44,623 nucleotides of DNA from Bacteroidales bacterium UBA3844 (GTDB lineage Bacteria; Bacteroidota; Bacteroidia; Bacteroidales; Paludibacteraceae). The stretch lies in NCBI GenBank assembly GCA_002392915.1, contig DGHQ01000005.1:1-44623 (forward strand), in the 5' to 3' direction. A program made the position numbers and the translations under genes. Positions 16,990 through 25,219 of the stretch are shown piece after piece. Each line of letters begins with the position of its first letter. Position 1 is the first letter of the stretch. The notes under the pieces are model-generated. The model saw only the letters and a program-made list of their open reading frames with translations, was not told the origin of the DNA and searched no databases.

Positions 16990-18327
16990 ATGAAAACAAA
17001 AATATTTTTTCAAGCATTAGTACTGTTTCTATTACAAACAGTGACAGTGAACGCACAGAACTCCATTTCTGTAAACAAGGAACAAGTATCCAAAGAAACG
17101 ACGTCGAACACACAAGACATCACTTCTGAAACTGCAAAAGATTTGATTCCGGTAGTGAGATTCGGAGATGATATCAAAGTGAAGTTAGGTGGTTTCTTCA
17201 GAGCTGAATATTATGTTGATAGCCGTGAGATAGTAGGTGCCTGCGATGGACTTTTCGGTTTCTTTCCACAAGACAAAGTTTACGACGCTAACGGAGACGA
17301 CTTGAACGAAGTTGTGAGACAAAACTTCTCAACCCAGGCGACTCGTTTCACCGCTACGGTAGACGGTCCGAACCTAGGAGGAGCAAAATCAAAAGCCTAT
17401 GTTGAGTTTGATTTCTCCGGAGGAAACACCGTAAATGTCAGATTGCGACAGGCTTGGGCAAAATTCATTTGGCAAAAGGGAGAGTTGCTTTTGGGTAAGG
17501 CTTGGAATCCATTTGCTGATATTCCATTCCCTTATGTGGCAGGTTTGCATGTCGGCATCCCGTTTCGCCAGTTCAACAGAGGAGACCAGATACGCTACAC
17601 ATTTAAGCCAACAGAACATGTAAGTTTTGTGGCAGCAGGAGTATACCAGACCGAGCACAAGTCGATACTTGAGGAGTCGTCAAACAGCGATATACGTCAG
17701 AACCCAGTGCCGGAATTCCATTTGCAGTGGCGTTACAACTCGTCTAAGTTCAGTGCCGGACTGTTTGGTGAATTCAAGAGCATACGTCCGGCTACCAAAG
17801 TCACAAACGAACAAAAACAAGTGTACAAAACTGATGAGACTGTAAATTCTTACGCATTCAGCTATTTTGCACAATATTTGGCAGATCGTTTTGGACTGAG
17901 AACTGGTGGTTTGTATGGAAAGAATTTGGGAGAATACTTCCAGCAGGGAGGCTACGCAGTAAAATCAATTGACGAACAGACAGGCAGACGCACATACTCA
18001 ACATCAGCTGTCACCTCATATTGGTTGAGTCTTTCATGGGGCAAGAAATGGTCTCCAAGCCTATTCTTCGGTTATTCTAAGAATCTAGGTTTTTCTGACA
18101 ACATCTTAGCTGGCGGCAATTTCTTTGGCAGATGGCAAAACGTAGACCATATAATAAGAGTGTCTCCTTCATTGAAGTTCTCCCATAAACAATGGACTCT
18201 ACAAGCAGAACTCGACTATAATTCTGTAGCATACGGAAAGGTTGACTACGCCGACCACGGAAAGGTGAAAGACACACACAACGTATCTAATGTCAGAGGT
18301 CTGATCGCAACCACATTCTTCTTCTAA
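16990..18327 (+). CDS. Outer-membrane porin (DcaP-like beta-barrel)
   Basis: 445 residues. A signal peptide ends at VNAQN. A polar linker is followed by KVKLGGFFRAEYYVDSRE and amphipathic beta-strands, ending in a terminal ATTFFF that suits outer-membrane insertion. The region with STQATRFTATVDGPN and GELLLGKAWNPFAD resembles DcaP-type trimeric porins, which take up small organic anions. It sits between the methyltransferase and the methionine-type importer, so it likely admits the small organosulfur substrate or methionine through the outer membrane. The TTTGCGAC (16918) and GTCGCAAA (16949) inverted repeat upstream may be a regulatory site. Confidence 0.75.
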   Translation: MKTKIFFQALVLFLLQTVTVNAQNSISVNKEQVSKETTSNTQDITSETAKDLIPVVRFGDDIKVKLGGFFRAEYYVDSREIVGACDGLFGFFPQDKVYDANGDDLNEVVRQNFSTQATRFTATVDGPNLGGAKSKAYVEFDFSGGNTVNVRLRQAWAKFIWQKGELLLGKAWNPFADIPFPYVAGLHVGIPFRQFNRGDQIRYTFKPTEHVSFVAAGVYQTEHKSILEESSNSDIRQNPVPEFHLQWRYNSSKFSAGLFGEFKSIRPATKVTNEQKQVYKTDETVNSYAFSYFAQYLADRFGLRTGGLYGKNLGEYFQQGGYAVKSIDEQTGRRTYSTSAVTSYWLSLSWGKKWSPSLFFGYSKNLGFSDNILAGGNFFGRWQNVDHIIRVSPSLKFSHKQWTLQAELDYNSVAYGKVDYADHGKVKDTHNVSNVRGLIATTFFF

Positions 18328-18367
18328 TAATCACAATAAAACGTAGAAACTGTATAAGTTTTATTTT

Positions 18368-18405
18368 AAGGATTGTTATAATCACACTTCAACAATGCAA
18401 TCCTT
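18368..18405 (+). other. Hairpin between porin and metQ
   Basis: AAGGATTG (18368-18375) pairs with CAATCCTT (18398-18405), with TTGTT/AACAA extending the stem inward. No T-run follows, so it is more likely a transcript-end stabiliser or weak attenuator than a complete terminator. Confidence 0.5.
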
Positions 18406-18496
18406 AGACAATAATAGAGTTTAGACACAAAAACACAGACATAGTCTACTTTTTAGATACATCTTCTTATTGTTTAATTAAAAAATATCGAACTGT

Positions 18497-19381
18497 ATGA
18501 AAAAAATTAACTTAATCACAGTAGCATTGCTCTTTTTTTCTTCATTCTTTTTCTCTTCATGTGGCAACGCGACAAAAGATTCTAAGGAATCAAGTGTAGA
18601 AAAGAAAGAAATTTCAGTAGGTTTTTCTCCTGGTCCATATTCCGACCTATTCAAAAAGACTATCCAGCCAGCGCTTGAGAAGAAAGGTTACAAAATCAAG
18701 ATTGTGGAATTTACAGACTGGGTGACTCCAAATCTTGCGTTGGCAAACAAAGAGATAGACGCCAACATTTACCAGAACACACTATACAGACAAAATTTCT
18801 GTGACACAAAGGGCGTTGACCTGACAGCCACATTCTCTGTTCCTACTGCCGCACTCGGTCTTTTCTCAGACAAATACAAAGTGAAAAGCATCGACGAGTT
18901 GAAAGCCCAACTTCAGCCAGGAGGCATCGTATCCGTACCGAACGATGCTGTCAACCTAGCACGTGCACTGCGATTCCTTCGCTCCATCGGTCTGATTACA
19001 ATTAAATCAACAGTCGACGACAAGACGGCAACAGAAAACGATATCGACGAGAATCCATTCCAACTTAAAATTGTACCATTGGAAGCTGCTCAATTGCCAC
19101 GCTCACTCGATGGCAGCACACTTGCAGTCATCCCTGGCAACTACGCAATATCATCCGGATTGAAACTATCGTCTTCCATTGTCGGAGAGACATTGCCATC
19201 CGAACTGCTGATCTGGTTCGTTGTACGTTCAGAAAATGCGAACGCTCAATTCGTAAAAGACGCTCAAGAAGCTTATGAATCAGAAGAATTCAAAAACTAT
19301 TTTGAAAATCCTGAGAACGAGTTTGACAGATTCCAACGTCCACAGTGGTATGTAGACAAATGGAATATCCAAAACAGGTAA
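18497..19381 (+). CDS. metQ: MetQ-like methionine-binding lipoprotein (NlpA family)
   Basis: 294 residues. A lipoprotein signal with lipobox FSSCG anchors it to the inner membrane. EISVGFSPGPYSDLFKKTIQ, VEFTDWVTPNLALANKEIDAN and VSVPNDAVNLARALRFL are typical of the NlpA/MetQ family, which bind methionine or related thio-compounds (methionine sulfoxide, D-methionine). It is followed by MetN and MetI. In this cluster it may bind methionine or another methylthio-compound that feeds or is spared by the nitrogenase-like pathway. Confidence 0.9.
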   Translation: MKKINLITVALLFFSSFFFSSCGNATKDSKESSVEKKEISVGFSPGPYSDLFKKTIQPALEKKGYKIKIVEFTDWVTPNLALANKEIDANIYQNTLYRQNFCDTKGVDLTATFSVPTAALGLFSDKYKVKSIDELKAQLQPGGIVSVPNDAVNLARALRFLRSIGLITIKSTVDDKTATENDIDENPFQLKIVPLEAAQLPRSLDGSTLAVIPGNYAISSGLKLSSSIVGETLPSELLIWFVVRSENANAQFVKDAQEAYESEEFKNYFENPENEFDRFQRPQWYVDKWNIQNR

Positions 19382-19396
19382 TATTAGGTCCTTTTG

Positions 19397-19427
19397 TAGA
19401 TGCTCGATTAAGTTAATCGGGCATCTA
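19397..19427 (+). other. Strong intercistronic hairpin between metQ and metN
   Basis: TAGATGCTCGATTAA pairs with TTAATCGGGCATCTA around a single G (one G-U pair); the real loop must open a few pairs. The next bases are TTATAAAAAAG, without a T-run. It could leave more metQ than metN mRNA, the usual ratio for a binding protein. Confidence 0.7.
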
Positions 19428-19454
19428 TTATAAAAAAGTTAAAAGATAGAAGGT

Positions 19455-20471
19455 ATGATTAAATTTGATAATGTTAGTGTATCGTTTACCAATAAAAAAG
19501 GACAAATAGTAGATGCTGTCAAAAATGTCTCGTTTAATGTAAACGACGGTGAGATATTGGGAATCGTAGGAACGAGTGGAGCCGGCAAGAGTACACTTCT
19601 ACGCACAGTCAACCAACTGCAGCTTCCTACTGGCGGACATACAATAGTAGACGGAAAAGATATCGGCAGTTTATCGGGAAAGAGTCTTGCTAAATTCCGT
19701 CACTCAATAGGCATGATTTTTCAGCAATTCAATCTCGTCAGCACCCAAACCGTGGCTCAGAATGTTGCCTTTGCCATGGAGATCGCCGGACACAGCAAAG
19801 AGGAGATCAAACGACGTGTGCCTGAACTATTGAGCCTTGTAGGATTGTCTGACCGTGCCGACGTCTATCCAAGCACATTGAGTGGAGGTCAGAAACAGAG
19901 AGTGGCTATTGCTCGTGCCGTCGCCAATAATCCCAAAATATTGCTTTGCGACGAAGCGACTTCAGCACTGGATCCTGAAACCACAAATGATGTCCTGCAA
20001 CTTCTGGAAGTGATAAACATAAAATTCGGCATCACCATTGTGCTTATCACCCACGAATTTGATGTGGTCAAGAAAATATGCCATCGTGTGGCAGTGATGA
20101 ACAAAGGCGAATTGGTAGAAATCGGCGATGTATTCGATGTTTTTACGAAGCCTCAGCACGAATTCACAAAAACGCTATTGTCTCACACCTTTGATCTCGA
20201 CCTTCCTGGACGTCTGACAGAAGACAAGTCGAAACCACTGGTGAAAATCATATATAATGGAGAAAAAGCAGAAAACGCAATCGTTTCCAACGTAGTGAAA
20301 CTCTACGACGTAGACGTAAATATTCTTCATGGCAAGATTGAGTATATCAACGACAAACCATTTGGCATACTGATTGTCCAATTGATCGGCAAACAAGACG
20401 ATATTTACAACAGCTTGGATTACTTGAGTAATAACACATATAGAACGGAGGTGATAAATGAACGAGACTAA
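19455..20471 (+). CDS. metN: MetN-like methionine ABC importer ATPase
   Basis: 338 residues. Walker A GTSGAGKST, Q-loop FQQFNLV, signature LSGGQKQRVAIARA, Walker B ILLCDEATSALD and the H-loop VLITHEF are all present. A C-terminal NIL domain (about residues 262-338) is the methionine-sensing domain that shuts transport when internal methionine is high. Its stop overlaps metI by 14 nt (metI starts at 20458). Confidence 0.94.
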   Translation: MIKFDNVSVSFTNKKGQIVDAVKNVSFNVNDGEILGIVGTSGAGKSTLLRTVNQLQLPTGGHTIVDGKDIGSLSGKSLAKFRHSIGMIFQQFNLVSTQTVAQNVAFAMEIAGHSKEEIKRRVPELLSLVGLSDRADVYPSTLSGGQKQRVAIARAVANNPKILLCDEATSALDPETTNDVLQLLEVINIKFGITIVLITHEFDVVKKICHRVAVMNKGELVEIGDVFDVFTKPQHEFTKTLLSHTFDLDLPGRLTEDKSKPLVKIIYNGEKAENAIVSNVVKLYDVDVNILHGKIEYINDKPFGILIVQLIGKQDDIYNSLDYLSNNTYRTEVINERD

Positions 20472-21120
20472 TTATTCCGAACTGCTCAACAACCTGTTGC
20501 CAGCGTTCGGAGAAACATTGGAGATGTGTGGAATAGCACTGTTACTTGCAGTCGTATTAGGCACTCCACTCGGAGTGTTGTCATATATTACTAGCAAACA
20601 TAGCATATGTCAAAATAGAGTTGTGAACCTTATAGTCGGCTTCTTTATAAATGTCATCATGTCGACGCCGTTCGTCATTCTGCTTGTGTTGCTGTTGCCA
20701 TTCACACGTTTTGTGGTCGGCACATCAATAGGTCCTGAGGCAGCTTCAGTACCTCTTGGAATAGTGGCAATCGCATTCTACGCCCGTTTGGTGGAAGGAA
20801 ACCTTCATGCTATAGACAAAGGAGTGATTGAGGCATCATTGGCTATGGGAGCCACATGGTTTAGGATTGTAACCAACGTCTTGTTGCCAGGTGCATTCAG
20901 TGGAATGATCCGTGGACTTACCGTTCTGGCAGTCACATTGGTCGGCTATTCTGCTATGGCAGGTATCGTAGGTGGCGGTGGTGTCGGCGACCTTGCCATC
21001 CGTTTCGGATATTATAGGTATCAGACAGACATCATGATCATCACTGTGCTTTTGCTTATCATCTTAGTGCAGATTATTCAGACTATAGGAGAAAAAGCGT
21101 CAAGAAAAGTGCAGAAATAA
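20458..21120 (+). CDS. metI: MetI-like methionine ABC importer permease
   Basis: 220 residues with five or six membrane segments and the permease coupling region YARLVEGNLHAIDKGVIEAS-ALGATWF-type sequence (EASLAMGATWFRIVTNVLLP). It starts inside the end of metN, so the two are translationally coupled, and completes a MetQNI importer. A weak terminator candidate follows at 21134-21166. Confidence 0.93.
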   Translation: MNETNYSELLNNLLPAFGETLEMCGIALLLAVVLGTPLGVLSYITSKHSICQNRVVNLIVGFFINVIMSTPFVILLVLLLPFTRFVVGTSIGPEAASVPLGIVAIAFYARLVEGNLHAIDKGVIEASLAMGATWFRIVTNVLLPGAFSGMIRGLTVLAVTLVGYSAMAGIVGGGGVGDLAIRFGYYRYQTDIMIITVLLLIILVQIIQTIGEKASRKVQK

Positions 21121-21133
21121 ACATCTGAAGACA

Positions 21134-21166
21134 ACTATCCTAATCTTCCATCAGAATAGTTTTTCT
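21134..21166 (+). terminator. Probable terminator after metQNI
   Basis: AACTAT (21134-21139) pairs with ATAGTT (near 21157-21162), with CT/AG inside, followed by TTTTCT. Confidence 0.5.
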
Positions 21167-21277
21167 AAAATATTGTTTATTTTCATAATAGTCCAAACGA
21201 ATATTCTATAAAAATACCCAATAATAGGTAGATTATCTATAATCACGCTTATCATTGGGCAATTTATCCAGTCGCAA

Positions 21278-21285
21278 TACCTTTG
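21278..21285 (+). promoter_or_regulatory. Putative -7 box (TACCTTTG) for the second cysK-like/nifEN-like operon
   Basis: TACCTTTG fits TAnnTTTG and lies 37 nt before the ATG of the divergent cysK paralogue. A TAGATTATCTA palindrome (near 21230) and a GAATATTC (21199-21206) lie further upstream. Confidence 0.5.
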
Positions 21286-21321
21286 CAATACAAAACAACA
21301 AGTAAAACTAAAACATCATAT

Positions 21322-22305
21322 ATGGCAAATATTCATCAGTCCATCGCAGAATTAGTGGGTAAGACTCCACTACTGCAGCTTAACGGATATAAAAAGGCGA
21401 AAAATCTTGGTGCGAACATCATCGCAAAATTAGAGTACTTCAACCCCAACCAGTCTGTCAAGGACAGAATTGCCCTTGCAATGGTGGAGACAGCAGAAAA
21501 AGAAGGCAAACTTAAAAAGGGCGACACAATCATAGAGCTAACCAGTGGCAACACAGGTGTGGGACTTGCAGCAATCGCAGCAGCCAAGGGTTATAATTTC
21601 CGCGTCTACATTCAAGACCAAGTGTCGAAGGAGCGTTTTCAAGTGATTCATGCATTGGGTGGAAAGACAGTGAAACTTTCAGAGGTTCCTGAAATCGTGG
21701 AGAGTTTTGAGAAAAACGGTCCTGACTTCATCGAGTGTGTAAAGGCATTGGAGCGTCACGTGGCAGGAGAAAAAAATCTTTGGTTTGCCGACCAGACTCG
21801 CAATCCAGCCAATCCAAACGTACATTTCAACACTACCGGCCCTGAAATTTGGAACGACACAGACGGAAAAGTCGATGTCTTCGTAGCTTGTGTGGGTACA
21901 GGAGGAACATTGTCCGGAGTTGGAAACTTCCTAAAATCCAAAAATCCTAACGTAAAAATATACGGTGTGCAGCCTACAGAGGACTCATTCCAGTCGCCAG
22001 AACGACCAGACCAGGAAGAAATCACAGGAGTACACCCATTCGAAAACACAAAAGAGGAATATATTCCAGCAAACTTGGACCGCAAAGTGTACGACGGATA
22101 TTTTGAGATACATACAGACCAAGCCTACGAAGCTGCACGTCTTTTGGCAAAAAAGGAAGGTGTGTTGGTTGGAGCCTCATCTGGCGCAGCTCTTTACGCA
22201 GCCACTCAACTTGCTCAAAAAGAAGAATTCAAAGGCAAAAATATAGTTGTGCTTTTGCCAGACACAGGTTTAAGATATCTATCGACTCATTTGTTTGAAG
22301 AATAA
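21322..22305 (+). CDS. Divergent cysteine-synthase-family PLP enzyme, next to the nifEN-like pair
   Basis: 327 residues from the ATG at 21322 (a TTG at 21283 is overlapped by the promoter box). Core motifs are intact: NQSVKDRIA lysine loop, ELTSGNTGVGLA, GTGGTLSGVGNF, GASSGAALYAA and LLPDTGLRYLST. Two differences from the CysK at 6138 stand out: an insertion of about 15 residues (around VKALERHVAGEKN), and loss of the KIQGIGAGF motif, replaced by ITGVHPFENTKEEYIP. That loop lies near the active site in CysK, so the substrate is probably not simply O-acetylserine plus sulfide. Only 14 nt separate it from the nifE-like gene, so they share an operon. Exact reaction unknown. Confidence 0.82.
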   Translation: MANIHQSIAELVGKTPLLQLNGYKKAKNLGANIIAKLEYFNPNQSVKDRIALAMVETAEKEGKLKKGDTIIELTSGNTGVGLAAIAAAKGYNFRVYIQDQVSKERFQVIHALGGKTVKLSEVPEIVESFEKNGPDFIECVKALERHVAGEKNLWFADQTRNPANPNVHFNTTGPEIWNDTDGKVDVFVACVGTGGTLSGVGNFLKSKNPNVKIYGVQPTEDSFQSPERPDQEEITGVHPFENTKEEYIPANLDRKVYDGYFEIHTDQAYEAARLLAKKEGVLVGASSGAALYAATQLAQKEEFKGKNIVVLLPDTGLRYLSTHLFEE

Positions 22306-22319
22306 AAATTAAAAAATCC

Positions 22320-23786
22320 ATGGCCATAAATTTAAACAATTCCAATGTAGCTGTGCGTGAGAATCGTATCGGTTCGATCACCGGCTACATCGGTTCATTA
22401 AAAGATTTAGCAGAGAAATCACAATGCGGCACATTGAAAGGATGTGCACGATGTTTCTCTCAGTCAAGCACTTGTCTATCCCTTTGCGGATTGAGTCAGT
22501 TGGCAGGAATCCGCGACGTCGCTATTATCCATCACGGTCCTTCAGGATGCTCTGTGACCAGTTCGACCAGCTACTATATGTCGAAAGTAATGTCGAAGAA
22601 ACGTGGTGTCACATCAGACACTGTCTATGTCGGAACTGACATGAACGAAAAAGACACGATCTTCGGATCAACGGAAGCTCTGAGAAAAATCATTCTGGAG
22701 ACATACAAACGTTACAAACCCAAAGCGATATTTGTGTCGAGCAGTTGTGCAACAGGAATCATCGGTGAAGACATCGACAGCATCGTCGACGATGTGAAAG
22801 ATGAAATAGAAGTACCGGTTGTAGCTGTACACTGTGAAGGATTCAAGTCGAAGATCTGGGCAACAGGATTCGATATCTCCGACCATGCAGTCATGCAATC
22901 GATCGTCCAGAAGCCACGTCCTGGAGTAAAAACCAACAAAATCAATTTCAAGAACTTCTTCGAGTCGGCACGTCCGGAAATTATCGAGATGTTCAAGCAG
23001 TTTGATCTGGATCCAGTCTTCTTATATTGCAATTCGACGGTGGAAGAACTTTCACATCTTTCAGAAAGCCTTGCCACAACATGTATCTGTGGCACTTTGG
23101 GCAATTACCTTGGCAACGCGTTGGAGGAGAAATACGGAGTGCCATACGTACGAAGTATCAACCAATGTGGAATCATCGGTTTTGAGACATGGCTTCGCGA
23201 GATCGGAAAAGTGACACACAGAGAAGATAAGATAGAGAAATATATCCAGGAGCAACGTGCCATCTATCTACCAAAGATAGAAGAGGTTAAGAAAGAGTTG
23301 ACTGGATTGACCGCCGTCCTCGGTATGGGTCCGGGCTACACATTTGAGGTTTCCAGAGTGTTGAACGAGCTTGGAATCAAAGTAGTGTGGGCTTTGGCTT
23401 GGCACTACGACAAAAAATATGAGAACGGAGATGTGCCTCCATCAATGAAATATCTGTTGGACAACGACATTGATTTCGAGACATCTGTGGCCGACCAGCA
23501 GAACTACGAGGTGATGAACATCCTCAACAAATATAAGCCAGACATGTATCTTTCACGTCACCCCGGCTCTACAGTCTGGGCGATAAAGAATGGAACACCA
23601 GCGATCTATGTGGCAGACGAATACATGATTTTCGGATACAAACACACATTGGAGTTTGCAAACGCAATTCTCGACACTGTCAGAAACAGAAGTTTCGAGG
23701 AAAATCTTGCGAAAAGAACCAAACTTCCATACACACAATGGTGGTACGAACAAAAGGTTGATAAATTTTTTGAGGAGGCAAAATAA
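22320..23786 (+). CDS. NifE/NifD-like protein, probable cofactor scaffold subunit
   Basis: 488 residues. Cys52, Cys77 (HHGPSGC) and Cys143 (CATGIIGED) match the P-cluster-type positions, with the same 25-residue spacing as in the D-like protein at 9920. Cys257 (TTCICGTLGNYLG) aligns with its cofactor cysteine. At the position of that protein's His455 (GDEH) this one has Tyr435 (ADEY). NifE likewise keeps the cysteine but not the histidine, so a scaffold role is inferred. It also has an N-terminal triad, Cys36, 42 and 45. The stop overlaps the next start (TAATG). A second catalytic isoenzyme cannot be excluded. Confidence 0.82.
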   Translation: MAINLNNSNVAVRENRIGSITGYIGSLKDLAEKSQCGTLKGCARCFSQSSTCLSLCGLSQLAGIRDVAIIHHGPSGCSVTSSTSYYMSKVMSKKRGVTSDTVYVGTDMNEKDTIFGSTEALRKIILETYKRYKPKAIFVSSSCATGIIGEDIDSIVDDVKDEIEVPVVAVHCEGFKSKIWATGFDISDHAVMQSIVQKPRPGVKTNKINFKNFFESARPEIIEMFKQFDLDPVFLYCNSTVEELSHLSESLATTCICGTLGNYLGNALEEKYGVPYVRSINQCGIIGFETWLREIGKVTHREDKIEKYIQEQRAIYLPKIEEVKKELTGLTAVLGMGPGYTFEVSRVLNELGIKVVWALAWHYDKKYENGDVPPSMKYLLDNDIDFETSVADQQNYEVMNILNKYKPDMYLSRHPGSTVWAIKNGTPAIYVADEYMIFGYKHTLEFANAILDTVRNRSFEENLAKRTKLPYTQWWYEQKVDKFFEEAK

Positions 23787-25084
23787 TGGCAAAGATACTT
23801 GACAAACAAAGATATAAATGTGCATTGGCGGCTATGCAGACCGTCCAGGCAATCGACCGTGCATGCCCAGTGCTCCATTCCGGCCCTGGCTGCGCGCAAA
23901 AACTTTCAGACACGACAGGAAGTTCGGGATACCTGTCGCCACAGATTTTCCCTTGTACATCCATCAACGAGAAAGATGTGGTGTTCGGAGGAGTGAAAAA
24001 GTTGGAATCCACTATCGCCAACGCGTTGAAGGTGATTGACGCGGATTTGTATGTGGTGTTGACGGGATGTATTCCTGAGATTGTGGGAGACGACGTCGCA
24101 GATGTTGTATCTAAATTCTCCGATGCTGAAAAACCTGTAGTTTTTGCACCGACAGCCGGCTTTAAGGGCAACAACTACAAAGGACACGAACAGGTGGTGG
24201 AGGCAATCGTCACCCAGTATCTCAAAAAGTCGGACGACAAACAGAAAGGACTTGTAAACATCTGGGCTGACGTGCCTTACCAGGATCTGTTCTGGCTTGG
24301 AAACATCCGTGAACTGGAGAACCTGTTGACTGAAATCGGCCTTACACCAAACACAATATTCGGCTATCAGCGTGGCATCGAGAACATCAACAAGATTCCT
24401 CATGCTGAATTCAACTTGCTTGTCTCACCATGGGTAGGATTGAAGAACATGAAGACGATGGAAAAGACGCTTGGAATTCCATATCTCCACTACCCTGTGT
24501 TGCCTGTAGGAGCCACAGAGACAGGCAAATTTCTCCGTGAAGTAGGCAAATTCGCCAATATCGACGAGGGAAAAGTCGAGGCAGTCATCAAGAAACATGA
24601 GGACTACTTCTACTACCTGATCTCACGTTATGCCGATCTCTTCTTGGAAAACCGTGTGATCAACAAACAATTCAGTGTCGTGGCTGACGCTCAATACTCT
24701 TTGGCTATCACAAAATTCCTTGTGAACGACTTGGGTTTGACTCCTGCCAAGCAATTCGTCACAGACGATACGCCAAAAGAGTATCAGGAAGCTATAAAAG
24801 CAGAATTCAATAATCTCAACTTTGGAATCAAAGCCGACGTCGCCTTTGAGACTGACGGATTCAAAATCCACGAGGCGATAAAAGAGCACGACTATCATGG
24901 CTATCCTTTGGTGTTGGGCGGATATTACGAGAAAGAGTTGACAGAGAAACTAAAAGGAAACTTCCTCAATATTTCATGGCCAGTCCTAGACAAAGTAGTC
25001 TTTGACGATTTTTATGTGGGCTATACAGGAGGAATCCGACTGATCGAAGATATCTACACCGTAGCGGTTCAGCGATTCAATTAG
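23786..25084 (+). CDS. NifN/NifK-like partner of the NifE-like protein
   Basis: 432 residues. Cys12 (RYKCALA), Cys36 (HSGPGC) and Cys95 (LTGCIPEIVGDD) correspond to Cys19, 43 and 108 of the K-like protein at 11519, again with spacing of 24 between the first two. TAGFKGNN and SPWVGLKN are shared with it. Its ATG overlaps the stop of the nifE-like gene by one base, so the pair is translationally coupled. Together they would form the second D/K-type heterotetramer of this cluster. Confidence 0.82.
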   Translation: MAKILDKQRYKCALAAMQTVQAIDRACPVLHSGPGCAQKLSDTTGSSGYLSPQIFPCTSINEKDVVFGGVKKLESTIANALKVIDADLYVVLTGCIPEIVGDDVADVVSKFSDAEKPVVFAPTAGFKGNNYKGHEQVVEAIVTQYLKKSDDKQKGLVNIWADVPYQDLFWLGNIRELENLLTEIGLTPNTIFGYQRGIENINKIPHAEFNLLVSPWVGLKNMKTMEKTLGIPYLHYPVLPVGATETGKFLREVGKFANIDEGKVEAVIKKHEDYFYYLISRYADLFLENRVINKQFSVVADAQYSLAITKFLVNDLGLTPAKQFVTDDTPKEYQEAIKAEFNNLNFGIKADVAFETDGFKIHEAIKEHDYHGYPLVLGGYYEKELTEKLKGNFLNISWPVLDKVVFDDFYVGYTGGIRLIEDIYTVAVQRFN

Positions 25085-25130
25085 TCATTTATGACTCTGT
25101 AAAAATTTAATTCTAAAGACTTTTATTTTT

Positions 25131-25205
25131 ATGGCCGGCATCTTGTTGACATGCCATAGGTAGCGATTAGCAGCTTCACAACCCAATGGAATACAACAAG
25201 ATGCT
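25131..25205 (+). promoter_or_regulatory. Structured 5' leader upstream of malY-like gene (riboswitch or attenuator candidate)
   Basis: GCATCTTGTTG (25138-25148) pairs perfectly with CAACAAGATGC (25194-25204), 11 bp. Inside, CCAT/ATGG, GGT/ACC and AGC/GCT can pair in nested order. Alternatively ATGGC (25131) pairs with GCCAT (25152), which would cross the long stem as a pseudoknot. It ends 15 nt before the ATG at 25220. It matches no riboswitch class I can name. Confidence 0.6.
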
Positions 25206-25219
25206 TTATTAATTATATC

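Noticed and set aside
6138..25084. Reading the cluster as a classical nitrogen-fixation (nif) cluster
   Set aside because: NifH and NifB match well, but NifV, NifI and other usual accessory genes are not seen, the D and K proteins are not classical, and the neighbours are sulfur genes. N2 fixation stays possible but is not the favoured call.
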